A DNA stretch of 58,184 nucleotides from Ochromonas danica (taxonomy: Eukaryota > Sar > Chrysophyceae > Chromulinales > Chromulinaceae), in contig VKHL01000169.1 in the NCBI GenBank assembly GCA_015146655.1, positions 1 through 58,184 on the forward strand. Direction: 5' to 3'. Of this stretch, positions 46,394 through 57,972 are shown piece after piece. Numbering within the stretch: the first letter of the stretch is position 1; every line of letters begins with the position of its first letter. The notes beneath the pieces are model-generated. The model did no database searches. It saw nothing but the letters and a program-made list of their open reading frames with translations, and had not been told where the DNA came from. The position numbers and the translations under genes are program-made.

Positions 46394-47824
46394 ATGATCA
46401 TGTCAGATGATTCATGCGGTGATCCCACATTGGGTGAATATTCTCTTGATGCTATCGATCAAGAAGCACCTCTCAGTTCTGATGACGTCTATTCCTTGAA
46501 TCATTCCCCCCTTTATGGCAGTGGTGGGAGTAAACGAAAAGCTGATGTTCCGATGACGACAATGAATCATGGCAACAGCAGCAGCAGTTGTGGGAATCTC
46601 TCTGGGATGATGAATAACTCCCTCGAAGGAGTGATGAATGGACAGTCCAAGAAACGCTTTATTTGGCCAACTAGTCTACATCATCACTTTGTAGCAGCTG
46701 TGTTTGATATTGGCCTACGCTCTGCTACCCCAAAAGAATTGATCGCGTTACTGAATGAAAATGGCGGTTTGTCCTCACCTGTTACAGTCGATCAATATCG
46801 ATCTCATTTACAAAAGTTAAGATGCTTCCGTGATCCTAATAGACTAGGCCATCAACCGTTCTATGACGAATCGTCTGCTAATCATACACAACATTCACTC
46901 GTGCGTCCTCTCAGCTCATCGTCCAAACTGGACCGTTTGTCTGATATTGATCGTCATTCCAATGCAACCACACCAATGGCAACAGGGAGTCGAATCTCCT
47001 CTCATACACCTTCTGCTGAAAATCTTCAACGAGAACTCATTCAGAGTTTGAATGAGCAAATCATACAAGTGGGACGAGCAATCAATCTTCAAACCACCTT
47101 TTTGGATCACTTACGATCTTCACTTGACAAACAAACTCATTTATATGCTCAACTATTGCATTCTATTGGGAGTGATTCTACTTCCTCTGTAGATGGACGA
47201 TCTGATCCCTTTACTTTCTCTCAAAATAGCAATAAGTCGATGTACGGATTGGGACCAGGCGATGGAAATGATGGTTATATGTCACAACGGCCAAGAGCTA
47301 ACTCTGCATCAAGCAATCATCTGCTTCATTCCTCTTCCTCTCGTGCTGAGCTCTCTATGATCTCTGAGATGAGAGAGCAAATGAATCTACACCGACAACT
47401 TTTGATGAAGAAAGAGTCATTGCAAGTTCCTCCTGGGCATCAACACTATTATAACAATAACAATGACACAGGACTTCAACCTCCACCATCATCGCATGGT
47501 TGCGTTGTCAACGAAAGCAAATCCGATGAATCATCATCATCACGTATGTTACTACAAAGTAATACTTCTTATATGGGTCTAGATCACCAGCAGACAGGAT
47601 ATGGCAATGGACAGTCTGTTGATGCTGTTCTTCCTGTACTACCCCATGATCAGCATATTTGTGATGGAGGTGTGCGAGGTGGACCATCATTGCCTCTATC
47701 CAAGATTATTCCACCTAACCAATCCTTAGGTTTGGATATATCCGCTGCCGACCATCAGAAACTGTGGGATGACGACACCCTCTTCTCTTTTCTGGACACG
47801 GAGTTCTCAGCATCACCTGTCTAG
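46394..47824 (+). CDS. GARP/SHLQK-type Myb-like transcription factor
   Basis: Single-exon frame of 476 residues. Residues ~86-142 form a GARP domain: KKRFIWPTSLHHHFVAAVFD, ATPKELIALL, then VTVDQYRSHLQKLR. This matches the B-motif of plant ARR-B/G2-like factors (WTPELHxRFVxAV ... ATPKxIL ... VxSHLQKYR). Sequence-specific nuclear DNA binding is expected. The rest is low complexity, rich in Ser, Asn, His and Gln, with a probable helical oligomerisation stretch at ~215-260 (LNEQIIQVGRAINLQTTFLD) and an acidic C-terminus (LWDDDTLFSFLDTEF) that resembles an activation domain. No receiver domain, so not a full type-B response regulator. Confidence 0.85.
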   Translation: MIMSDDSCGDPTLGEYSLDAIDQEAPLSSDDVYSLNHSPLYGSGGSKRKADVPMTTMNHGNSSSSCGNLSGMMNNSLEGVMNGQSKKRFIWPTSLHHHFVAAVFDIGLRSATPKELIALLNENGGLSSPVTVDQYRSHLQKLRCFRDPNRLGHQPFYDESSANHTQHSLVRPLSSSSKLDRLSDIDRHSNATTPMATGSRISSHTPSAENLQRELIQSLNEQIIQVGRAINLQTTFLDHLRSSLDKQTHLYAQLLHSIGSDSTSSVDGRSDPFTFSQNSNKSMYGLGPGDGNDGYMSQRPRANSASSNHLLHSSSSRAELSMISEMREQMNLHRQLLMKKESLQVPPGHQHYYNNNNDTGLQPPPSSHGCVVNESKSDESSSSRMLLQSNTSYMGLDHQQTGYGNGQSVDAVLPVLPHDQHICDGGVRGGPSLPLSKIIPPNQSLGLDISAADHQKLWDDDTLFSFLDTEFSASPV

Positions 47825-48392
47825 TCGATTGACCGGTGGGCGGTGGGCACTTCTGTTTTATTTGTCCTGCTGATGGTCATTGTTGTGGTTAGTCGTCTTA
47901 TTAGGCGATATCATTCTTGGTAGACTAGTGCTATCTTACTGTAGCTGCATGATGAGGAGAAGAGTAACAGATAATCAATAAAACTAGAGAGATTTCGTTC
48001 TCTTTCATCTTCTCGAGTTTTTGGTTTACTTTGCAAACGAATTGAATTGATTTGAATTGAAAAGAGTGAATGGGTTAATGCATCACGCGGGGCAGGGCGG
48101 GCAATTCTCTAAGAGAATGACAGCAATTCTTCATGCTATGCAATCTGTTACTCCAAGCCATTGCCAGATCATCATCATCATATCATAGACATAGATACAA
48201 AACTAACAACAACAACACTATTATCATTCTTTCTGTACAATATCAATACAATACCCACTACTACTATAAGGTAAAGAAAACTAACAAAAGGTTTAAACTA
48301 GTTGGTTTGTGTGAGAAAAAAGAGCGAGACGATATCATCCTCTATGAATGAAAACATAGCATGCCAATGGATCTCATCTGCTGCTTGGCTTG
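47825..48392. other. Tail-to-tail spacer
   Basis: About 570 bp between the GARP and kinesin genes. It holds both 3' ends; AACAACAACAAC and similar runs near 48205. No gene recognised. Confidence 0.5.
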
Positions 48393-51029
48393 TCATGTGA
48401 TGGCAGGCTCGTAGAATATGACCTTTTGCAACTCAACTTCCAACTCTTGATTTCGTTTCGAAACATGCATTAGATCCTGGATACACCAACAAGAACGATA
48501 AGATGAAGAGAAGAATAACGTCGTCATTTATGAGGAGAAAGGGGAGGAGAGAGAGAGAGAGAGAGAGAGACGTACCTTGGTTGCTTGTGCTAATAGACTT
48601 TGTGTAGCAGAATATTTCATCTCTAATAACTTTCTTTCTTCATTAAAACTATCCATTAACTTCTTGAACATATCAAATTTAGCATCTTCTACAAGTTTTG
48701 TTTGTAGTTGTCTAGATTGTTCAATACTTTCTTGCATCTCTTGATTAACTTTCACTATTTCATCTTGTAGAGAATGATTCTCTTCATGTAATATTTTATT
48801 TTCATTGTTTTTATTTTCTAACTCTTGTTTAACACGATCTAATTCTTCTTGTAATGTCTCTTGTGCAACTTCTGAATCTGCTAATTTCTGTTCTAATTGT
48901 TCAGAATAGTCAGTCAATTGATGACAACGATCAGACCATTCCACATTCTTTGACTCTTCAATCTTCAACAAGGACTTCAACATCTTGATCTCACTACGTA
49001 GCTTTTCCATTTCACCTTCTAATTCAGAATGAATTGTCTCACGAACGACTAATCTCTCTTCTTCTAATTTCAATCGTGCTGCATTGAGTTCTTGTTCGAA
49101 TTGTTCTTGCATCTTGAGTCGTTCTTCTTCTTTGATTTGCTCACGGATCTTATCATTTTGTTGTAAGACACCTGCAGTAGCAACTAATTCAGCACGTTCT
49201 TCTGTGATCTCGACTTCAATCTTCTCTAATCGCTTCTTGAGTCGTGTGATTGCATCTCTTTTCTCACTATAGACGACACGATCTTGTTCGATCTTGATTA
49301 ACAAGGAATACATCTGATTTGCCAAGACTTCATTCTCCTTTTCCTCTGCTTTCAACTGTTCCAAAACAACAGGATCTGTCTCTGTCTTCATTCGTTCTGC
49401 TAAGGCATTAGCTGATGCATCATACTTGGCTTGTAGGTCTTGATATTGAGCAATACTTTCATCTAGTCTCTGCTTGATCGTCGTATTAGTATCTTTCAAC
49501 TCTTTATAGTTCTTCGAGATGACAGCCTTTTCATTCGTTAAACGTTTAATATTCTTCATATGAAGTACCTTTTGTTCCTTGACATTCTGCATCATCTGTG
49601 AGATGACGTTATTGACATTTTGTTGTCTTTCCATCTCTAACTGCTTTGAGAGTTTCTCTCTTTCCTCCCAGGCATTCATTTGTGATAATTCCATCTCTTT
49701 TAACTTAGCTTCTAATTCCGGATTATTTGCTGTATCACCACCTTGTTTAGCATTTTCTAATTGTGCTTTCAGTGTTGCAATCTGATCTTGTAAATCTTTT
49801 ATTATACGTACACTAGAATCTTCATTCCTTGTCACTGCATTTTCAATCGATTTAGCACGATTTGCATATTTTAATGTTGAAACTGTCTCTGAATAGTTAT
49901 AATCTGCAGGTGATATAGAAGCTATCATAACTGTGGCAGAGTTTCCACCTAATGATTCCTGTAACAAACGAGTTAACTTAGATTCACGATAGGGAATGAC
50001 TTTTCCTTTCCTTAACCCTTCTGATAGCTGATTGATAACATTGCCTAGAGTCATGAGTGACTTATTGATATTTGCACCTTCTTTTAATGTCTGTCCTGTT
50101 GCATTGGTTTTAGAGACTCGCTCTGATCCTGCAAGATCTACAAGATTTAGCTTAGCTTTGATCAATTGCTCTCGTTGCCGTGTCTCTGATAAAGTACATA
50201 CACGTTGTTCAATCTTAATAATGAAAACGGAATGCGAACGAGAAGATTGATCATTCATTTGAGTGGCTCCAACATGTCGCACTGCATTGCCTTGGTAGAT
50301 TAGGCGAATCACATCTGCCGCATCCTTCACCACCTATAAAGACACAGACACAGACACACACAGACACATAGACACACACACACACACACACACACACACG
50401 TAGAGAGGATTAGTATATATTCTACCTTATAATAGACATGCTACCTCCTCTAAGATTCTTACCAACTCACACAATCCTTCCACATAGATACCAAGATCAG
50501 GACTTTCGTGTATTTTGAGTTTTTTGTCTGACGGATTGAGCAAATCTTTGATATCTTCATTATAGACTTCTAAGAAAGAGACTGTGACAAAGAACTGTGT
50601 GGTCACTTTATCTGAAGAATTAACTTTCTTTTCTTTCTCTGAAGCTGCTATTCGCTCTCCAACACGTACCCACAGCTCATCGTTGAGTAGTGGGATGATG
50701 CCTTTGTTCTCGTCCGTGCCCATCATAGAGAAGGTCTTGCCTGACCCTGTTTGACCATAAGCAAAGATGGTTCCGTTGAATCCTTCCAAGGCCTGATTGA
50801 CAACAGGTCGTCCCAGGTCTTGGTATACCTGGACCTGAGTGGAGTTGCCATCATAGACATGGTCGAAGGTGAAGGTCTTATCCTCATAGTTGCCATCCGC
50901 TCCTTTGATAGTCAATACATTGTCAACCACCTGGACGATATTGGAACATCCACGATCCATCTCTTTCCGACTCATGGGGCGACATCGTACGGCCACCTTG
51001 ACATTGACATTGGAATCCATTCCTAGCAC
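48393..51029 (-). CDS. N-terminal motor kinesin
   Basis: Exons 51029-50445, 50333-48576 and 48476-48393 join in frame to 808 residues. The motor occupies ~1-345: NVKVAVRCRPMSRKEMDRG, P-loop IFAYGQTGSGKTFSMMG, switch I NDQSSRSHSVF, switch II LNLVDLAGSERV and YRESKLTRLLQESLGGNS. About 400 residues of coiled coil (Glu/Lys/Leu-rich) follow and a 27-residue last exon ends in YEPAIT. It moves along microtubules using ATP, probably plus-end directed and dimeric. The motor resembles kinesin-3/kinesin-2 types, but no FHA or PH domain is present, so the subfamily is open. Intron 1 holds a CA repeat and intron 2 a GA repeat beside the splice sites. Confidence 0.93.
50340..50400. repeat. (AC)n microsatellite in kinesin intron 1
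   Basis: CACAGACACA-type repeats grade into pure AC dinucleotides (about 50375-50398) near the 3' side of the intron as transcribed. A second simple repeat, (GA)n at 48549-48570, abuts the donor of intron 2. Confidence 0.9.
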
Positions 51030-51573
51030 ACTATGAACTGAAATATAGCAGATTGATAGATTATATCATAGACGAAGAAAGAAAAGCAATAGAAAGAAGG
51101 AGAATCCACCAAGGTTACTATCAAAAAGAGTGACTATTCTATGACAAATCAATGATCTACTATTTTTCATCGATAGACAATCAAATCGCCCGCACAGCCT
51201 CTGTGAGAGACGTTTCACGCCCCCCCGCACAACCAACAACTAACCGCTCCTATTCTTACTCTGCGTGGGATTTCCCAGCGATATTCCACGGCAAAACAAT
51301 AATATTCTAGAAAAAGCGTTGTTTGTGAGAAATTTCAAAAAGAGGATAAACGCGTTTCTCTAGCCGCCATTGGAGAAGAAGTCTGTTGTCCTCGGCCTCT
51401 CGTTTTGGGTTGACGACCAAAGCAAAAGAGATCATCTTCTCATCTCCATCGCTGCTCGCTTCTCGGATCGAACTATCCATTCTCTCCTTTTTGGTTCTTC
51501 CTTGTTCGACTTGTTAGCACTCTTTTCCCCTTTTACTATTATCACCTTTATCAAGAAGTAATATATCGTGAAG
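51030..51573. promoter_or_regulatory. Divergent promoter, kinesin / Caprin-like gene
   Basis: 544 bp between head-to-head starts. Contains AAACGCGTTT at 51348-51357 and pyrimidine-rich sequence upstream of the Caprin-like ATG (TCTCCTTTTTGG). The kinesin side has an AT-rich leader. Confidence 0.5.
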
Positions 51574-54352
51574 ATGGCCAACGTGGAAACTAAAGCGGAA
51601 AATCCATTCGTTTCATTGACAAACAAGAAGTGCCGCAACCTCAAGAAGAAGTAAGTCTATCAAATCCCTGTTATCTCTCTCACGAGGTTTCTAAAGGTTT
51701 TGTCCCTTCGTGTTGATGTTATCAGGTTGGACAGGATTGTCAAAATTGAAGAGAAACAGCGCGAAGGGAAGCTGCTGCAATCTGAAGAAGTGGAGGTACT
51801 GAACTCCAAGAGCTCTCTTGAGCGCCTCTACAATGAGCTCAAGTCTCTTAGGGAGCAATTCGAGGAAGTGGCCAACCAGGTGAGAGAGAGTCAAGTTTGA
51901 AAGCAAAGCAGTCACCTGACCAAATTGAGGACCTTGCTTTGATAGATCACCGAGGCTCCTGTTCCAGCTCCCGCTGCACAGCCTGTTGAAGAGCCTGAGC
52001 CCGTGCCAGTGAAGGAAGAGCCAGTGGTGGAGGAGATCAAAGTCGCCGAGCAGACGACCTCTAGCACTCAATATGAAGTGGAGGCTGAGCAACAGGGTAA
52101 GAGATCTCTCACCTATTACTCTGCGCTGTTAGTCTAGCAGTTCCTCACATTTTGCCCCCGAACTGCGATGTAGAGCCTGAGGTCACGACGAGTGCTCCTG
52201 CTGCTGAGGTAGCGCCGAGCCAGCCTGCTCCCGTCAACATTGACGTTCAGTTGAAGAAAGTTCTCAAAGCCCTCCACGTCTATCAACGCTATAAGGATGT
52301 TACTGCCCGTGCTTTACCTGAGAGCGTTGATTTCTTTGGCAAGACTTTGCTTGGACTTACTTCCATCACTCCCTTCCCAGACACTCTCAACAGCTCTGTG
52401 CGCGTGGCCAACCTCTATCTTGATATAAGTTGATTGTTGATCCTGAATCTAGTTGTTTTTTGTGGATCGCGCTCTAGTCGTCTTCTCCCTGTTTGACCAG
52501 CTTCACCGCTGTGTCATTTGTGAAATGCCGTTGAGATGGCCTGGCTTTGTCTTGCAGTTTTTGCTCGACGCTGTCAGTTGGGAAGGAATTAGGTGATTTG
52601 TATCATCTGTTCTTTAACGCGCGTAGAGTTATTAGTCAGCTTCATAGTCCCATGTATATCTACCACAGCATGTGGTCTCCATAGTTATGTGGGCTCCTTT
52701 GTCTGATATAGTCTGTTTTATCTTGTTTAAAGCTTTGATCTTGCATATTACGTAGCTATATACTACTACTGCTGCTTTCATTGCGTAACTCATGTTTTAA
52801 TGTGATGTGCTTATAGCCTGAAGCTGGCGCTCAATTGGAAATTGTCCGTGGCCTGACTTACGGTCAGATGGATGGCTGGATCGACCAACTTGCCGAGGAA
52901 ATGGAACGCTTGCATGTTCGTGGTGCTACCAGCAGCTTGACTGCCTTGTTACGCAACTCCATTACTCCTGCTCCTGCTCAACAGCATGTTGAACCTCTAA
53001 TTACTCCAGCATACACCCCTGCTGCTCCTCAACCAACTCAAGCATTTCAGTTAAATGTGGAGGCTAGCTACGCTGCTCCTCATCATGGTTTGCAGTTTTC
53101 CGAAGAAGCCTTCCGTGGATTAGACTTTGGTTATCAGCCTGAGCCTTTGTATTATAGCGCTCCCGTCACATCTGGTGTGGCGCCTGTTGTGCCTGTGGGA
53201 GTTGCTGCTGTTCCTTCATCTTTACCTGTCGCTCCTGCTCTGGATGATGTCATTCCTGCTCCAGAAACGGCTTTCGAATCAACTCCAGAAGACGCAGCTC
53301 AGTCGATTGCTGCTGAGAGCTCTGATAATGTTCCTACTGATGTTGCAGTTGTTGGTGAGGAAGGAGCAGTCGGTGGAAGAGGTGGTGGACGGACGCGCCG
53401 TCCCGCTCGTGGTCGCGGTGGTCGCGGAGAAGATGGTGAGCGCCGCGAGAGAATTCAACGCGATCGCAAACCTCGTCGTGACGTTGCTCCCAAGGCTGAA
53501 GAAGGCAAGGAAGGCGATGCTTTCGCTGCTGCTCCTGTTGAAGGTGAAGTCAAGCACCGCCCTGAAGGTGGACGGGGCCGTGGTGGCCGTGGAAAGCCTT
53601 TCCGCGAACGCGCTCCTCGCCAGTCTGCTGTAGTTGAGGCTGGCGCTCCTGTTGAAGTAGCTTCCAGCAGCTCTGCCGCCCCTGTCGCTGTGGAAGAGGC
53701 AGCACCTGCTCCCGCCACTGTTAAGGAGACGAAGAGATGGGATCGTGAGTTCAAGCGCAAGCACGAAGAGCCAAAGGCTGCTGTTCCTGTTGAAGAGAAG
53801 AAAGAAGTGAAGGAAGTAGTTACTCCTGTGGAGGTTGCTACTCCTTCAGTTCCCGAACCCGTAGCGGCAGCTCCTGTTGCAGAGGTCAAGCCTGTTGTTG
53901 AAGCTGTTCCTGCACCTACTCCTGCTCCCGCTCCCAAGGTGGAACCAAAGAAGTTCAGTTGGAAAGAGGTTGGCCGAGCTCTTGCCACCCCTGCAGAGTC
54001 TACCGAGACTGTCTCTTCTCCTGCTACTTCGGCTCCTGAAAAGGCAGCAGTTGCCGCTGAGAGTGCAGAGCAGTCTGGCGATGCTAAAACCGGACCTAAG
54101 GGCCCTCGACGTGATCGCAAGCCACGCCCTCCTTTCAATGGGGAGAAGGGAGAGTTCAAAGAGAGAGGTGATCGTCCTTTCAGAGAGCATCGCCACCCTC
54201 GCGCTGAAGGTGAGGGCAAAGAAGGTGAGCACAAGCCCTTCCATCATCGAGGTCCCAGACCTGTCAAAGCTGGAGAGAAGACAGTAAACAGCGATGGCGC
54301 TGTTAGTCGTCCTCACCCTCCTCGTCCTGCTCCTGTGGCTGCCGCGAAGTGA
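51574..54352 (+). CDS. Caprin-like RGG-rich RNA-granule protein
   Basis: Exons 51574-51650, 51726-51879, 51946-52096, 52174-~52428 and ~52824-54352 (about 721 residues in this model). The N-terminus NPFVSLTNKKCRNLKKKLDR and SSLERLYNELKSLREQF resembles the Caprin coiled-coil (KLRNLEKKK ... LEFAKELQRSF). A helical domain follows (LKKVLKALHVYQRYKDV ... SVDFFGKTLLGLTS), then Ala/Pro/Gln-rich sequence. An RGG/RG block comes near residue 410 (GGRGGGRTRRPARGRGGRG and GGRGRGGRGKPFRERAP), ending in a Pro/Ala/Glu-rich tail. Animal Caprins bind mRNA in stress granules; a similar cytoplasmic role is inferred. The fourth intron is long (~390 bp) with a weak donor. Without splicing there, a short Caprin-domain-only protein ends at the TGA at 52431. 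Confidence 0.75.
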
Positions 54353-54819
54353 GCTCTTGAGCAAAATGATTCAACATGGGTGATGATGGTTGGTGTAAAT
54401 CTTTGGCGATTAGGATGTTCTCAGATAACATGCCGCCTTCATCATCGTGGCCAATTATAGTCTGTGCTGCGGATGTTAGATAGTCTCTTTTCTTCTGTGT
54501 GGGTTGCAGCAGCTTCTTCTTCATGAAGTGTAGACTACAAAGCATGAATAATAGTGTATTGCACTGCTCTGTCATAAGCTTCCCTCATTGCCAGCACCCT
54601 TCCCATCTGTAGCTAGTGTATTTAGCCACACCCCTATGGTCAATGAACAGGATGAATCCCAAATCTGTTTGCTGTATCTTTCTTTATCGGGGTTTGTTTG
54701 CCAAAATGCTGCTGCTGGTTTGTTTGCGCGTTTCTTGTCCTCAACAAACGAGTTTCTCTTTTTTAGGGCTTGGCTCGCTGTCGAGCTGTGGGCGTCGACC
54801 ACAATTTAAACACAAAGGA
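54353..54819. other. 3' flank of the Caprin-like gene and leader of the coiled-coil gene
   Basis: Repeat sequence runs to 54583. The remaining 236 bp is unique and is the likely promoter of the gene at 54820. It stays open in the same frame back to 54616, so a longer N-terminus cannot be excluded. Confidence 0.5.
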
Positions 54820-55347
54820 ATGAACAACACCATTTTAGTGCCCTCTCCAGCTCAGTCCATCTCCGTCCAGCAGGAGAAAGTCCCTCCACCGAATACTATC
54901 ACGGCGGAGGATTTGGGACAGCAGGAGATTCTATCTACTCGAAAGCGTGAAGCCCAGACATACCACAAGGCGGTGAAGCATTTAAGGAGCGATGGAGATG
55001 TTGCTACCGTGCAGGATGTAGCAGCAGCAGAAGATGGTGCTGGTTCAATTGCTGCTTCTCCATACCTTCATATTTTCAACAAGATCATTCGTCGTCTAGA
55101 TGCGATCGATAATAGCCTGTATTCGATCGATAATAGCCTGTATTCGATCGATAATCGCCTATATTCGATCGAGGCAAGACAAAGGAATGCCTTAGCTTGC
55201 TTGCCAACTGATGGCATACACACGCCATTGGTCAACGGAGTTCCTCCACCTCTTCAACCTGCCACGATAGGTGCAGTGATGGCATTATCAGGGGCGCAAT
55301 GCACCGTAATGGAAACCTTCGGGCTCTCCAGCCCCGACCTGTTTTAG
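54820..55347 (+). CDS. Small coiled-coil protein of an unknown multicopy family
   Basis: 175 residues from ATG 54820. A charged region (ITAEDLGQQEILSTRKREAQ) leads to VQDVAAAEDGAG, then FNKIIRRLDAIDNSLYSID and two further 7-residue repeats (SLYSIDN, RLYSIEA). This is a heptad coiled coil encoded by a 21-bp tandem repeat (about 55103-55165). The tail is non-polar (GAVMALSGAQCTVMETFG). The partial gene at the right window edge, opposite strand, shares VDVAAAED-like and FNQTILRLDAIDQ phrases, so at least two members flank the duplicated Caprin segment. No known family, membrane helix or catalytic motif. Small, repeat-associated and multicopy: possibly a mobile or rapidly spreading gene family, but that is inference. 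Confidence 0.6.
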   Translation: MNNTILVPSPAQSISVQQEKVPPPNTITAEDLGQQEILSTRKREAQTYHKAVKHLRSDGDVATVQDVAAAEDGAGSIAASPYLHIFNKIIRRLDAIDNSLYSIDNSLYSIDNRLYSIEARQRNALACLPTDGIHTPLVNGVPPPLQPATIGAVMALSGAQCTVMETFGLSSPDLF

Positions 55348-55454
55348 AGGTCCGCAGAAAGCGGATTTTACGGCTGGGATATGGTGTGAAGTCTCTGCCA
55401 CCCCGGATTATGTAAACGTGTATATAATTGTTTGATGCTGTTGCTTCTATGACA

Positions 55455-57602
55455 TAGCGCCGAGCCAGCCTGCGCCGAGCCTGTCAACATTGACGTTCAG
55501 TTGAAGAAAGTTCTCAAAGCCCTCCACGTCTATCAACGCTATAAGGATGTTACTGCCCGTGCTTTACCTGAGAGCGTTGATTTCTTTGGCAAGACTTTGC
55601 TTGGACTTACTTCCATCACTCCCTTCCCAGACACTCTCAACAGCTCTGTGCGCGTGGCCAACCTCTATCTTGATATAAGTTGATTGTTGATCCTGAATCT
55701 AGTTGTTTTTTGTGGATCGCGCTCTAGTCGTCTTCTCCCTGTTTGACCAGCTTCACCGCTGTGTCATTTGTGAAATGCCGTTGAGATGGCCTGGCTTTGT
55801 CTTGCAGTTTTTGCTCGACGCTGTCAGTTGGGAAGGAATTAGGTGATTTGTATCATCTGTTCTTTAACGCGCGTAGAGTTATTAGTCAGCTTCATAGTCC
55901 CATGTATATCTACCACAGCATGTGGTCTCCATAGTTATGTGGGCTCCTTTGTCTGATATAGTCTGTTTTATCTTGTTTAAAGCTTTGATCTTGCATATTA
56001 CGTAGCTATATACTACTACTGCTGCTTTCATTGCGTAACTCATGTTTTAATGTGATGTGCTTATAGCCTGAAGCTGGCGCTCAATTGGAAATTGTCCGTG
56101 GCCTGACTTACGGTCAGATGGATGGCTGGATCGACCAACTTGCCGAGGAAATGGAACGCTTGCATGTTCGTGGTGCTACCAGCAGCTTGACTGCCTTGTT
56201 ACGCAACTCCATTACTCCTGCTCCTGCTCAACAGCATGTTGAACCTCTAATTACTCCAGCATACACCCCTGCTGCTCCTCAACCAACTCAAGCATTTCAG
56301 TTAAATGTGGAGGCTAGCTACGCTGCTCCTCATCATGGTTTGCAGTTTTCCGAAGAAGCCTTCCGTGGATTAGACTTTGGTTATCAGCCTGAGCCTTTGT
56401 ATTATAGCGCTCCCGTCACATCTGGTGTGGCGCCTGTTGTGCCTGTGGGAGTTGCTGCTGTTCCTTCATCTTTACCTGTCGCTCCTGCTCTGGATGATGT
56501 CATTCCTGCTCCAGAAACGGCTTTCGAATCAACTCCAGAAGACGCAGCTCAGTCGATTGCTGCTGAGAGCTCTGATAATGTTCCTACTGATGTTGCAGTT
56601 GTTGGTGAGGAAGGAGCAGTCGGTGGAAGAGGTGGTGGACGGACGCGCCGTCCCGCTCGTGGTCGCGGTGGTCGCGGAGAAGATGGTGAGCGCCGCGAGA
56701 GAATTCAACGCGATCGCAAACCTCGTCGTGACGTTGCTCCCAAGGCTGAAGAAGGCAAGGAAGGCGATGCTTTCGCTGCTGCTCCTGTTGAAGGTGAAGT
56801 CAAGCACCGCCCTGAAGGTGGACGGGGCCGTGGTGGCCGTGGAAAGCCTTTCCGCGAACGCGCTCCTCGCCAGTCTGCTGTAGTTGAGGCTGGCGCTCCT
56901 GTTGAAGTAGCTTCCAGCAGCTCTGCCGCCCCTGTCGCTGTGGAAGAGGCAGCACCTGCTCCCGCCACTGTTAAGGAGACGAAGAGATGGGATCGTGAGT
57001 TCAAGCGCAAGCACGAAGAGCCAAAGGCTGCTGTTCCTGTTGAAGAGAAGAAAGAAGTGAAGGAAGTAGTTACTCCTGTGGAGGTTGCTACTCCTTCAGT
57101 TCCCGAACCCGTAGCGGCAGCTCCTGTTGCAGAGGTCAAGCCTGTTGTTGAAGCTGTTCCTGCACCTACTCCTGCTCCCGCTCCCAAGGTGGAACCAAAG
57201 AAGTTCAGTTGGAAAGAGGTTGGCCGAGCTCTTGCCACCCCTGCAGAGTCTACCGAGACTGTCTCTTCTCCTGCTACTTCGGCTCCTGAAAAGGCAGCAG
57301 TTGCCGCTGAGAGTGCAGAGCAGTCTGGCGATGCTAAAACCGGACCTAAGGGCCCTCGACGTGATCGCAAGCCACGCCCTCCTTTCAATGGGGAGAAGGG
57401 AGAGTTCAAAGAGAGAGGTGATCGTCCTTTCAGAGAGCATCGCCACCCTCGCGCTGAAGGTGAGGGCAAAGAAGGTGAGCACAAGCCCTTCCATCATCGA
57501 GGTCCCAGACCTGTCAAAGCTGGAGAGAAGACAGTAAACAGCGATGGCGCTGTTAGTCGTCCTCACCCTCCTCGTCCTGCTCCTGTGGCTGCCGCGAAGT
57601 GA
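55455..57602 (+). pseudogene. 5'-truncated copy of the Caprin-like gene
   Basis: This copy contains most of exon 4, the long intron and the whole RGG-rich last exon (from ~56074), identical to the first gene as far as I can see. It lacks exons 1-3, the Caprin coiled-coil, the start codon and the promoter. Its last-exon frame of about 505 codons (56085-57602) remains fully open, so the duplication is very recent or an assembly effect. Expression would need a new upstream start. The neighbouring coiled-coil gene ends 107 bp before the copy. Confidence 0.85.
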
Positions 57603-57972
57603 GCTCTTGAGCAAAATGATTCAACATGGGTGATGATGGTTGGTGTAAATCTTTGGCGATTAGGATGTTCTCAGATAACATGCCGCCTTCATCATCGTGG
57701 CCAATTATAGTCTGTGCTGCGGATGTTAGATAGTCTCTTTTCTTCTGTGTGGGTTGCAGCAGCTTCTTCTTCATGAAGTGTAGACTACAAAGCATGAATA
57801 ATAGTGTATTGCACTGCTCTGTCATAAGCTTCCTCGAACTCTAGCTGCTGTTTTTAAGCCTCAGGTAGGGTAGCCCAAGGCGTTTTTATGAAACCAGTGT
57901 TTATTTAGTACTTGTAGCATCAGCATTAGTTTTTTCTCAGCGATTCCATGGGATTCTCCTTTTCGGACTTGT

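Larger units (their letters stand above)
52210..57833. repeat. 2.4-kb near-perfect direct repeat of the Caprin-like gene 3' part
   Basis: 52210-54583 recurs at 55455-57833 in the same orientation. From CATTGACGTTCAGTTGAAG onward the offset is a constant 3250 bp, and every reading frame checked gives the same translation, so the copies appear identical. The left edge carries a small scar: after AGCCAGCCTGC the second copy reads GCCGAGCCT where the first reads TCCC. The right edge is sharp after CATAAGCTTCC. The 871 bp between copies holds a separate small gene. Confidence 0.92.

Noticed and set aside
53455-54234. Long minus-strand and alternative plus-strand frames in the RGG region
   Set aside because: GC- and repeat-rich RGG codons leave other frames open; the RGG frame is the coherent one. 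The same applies to the copy at 56705-57484.
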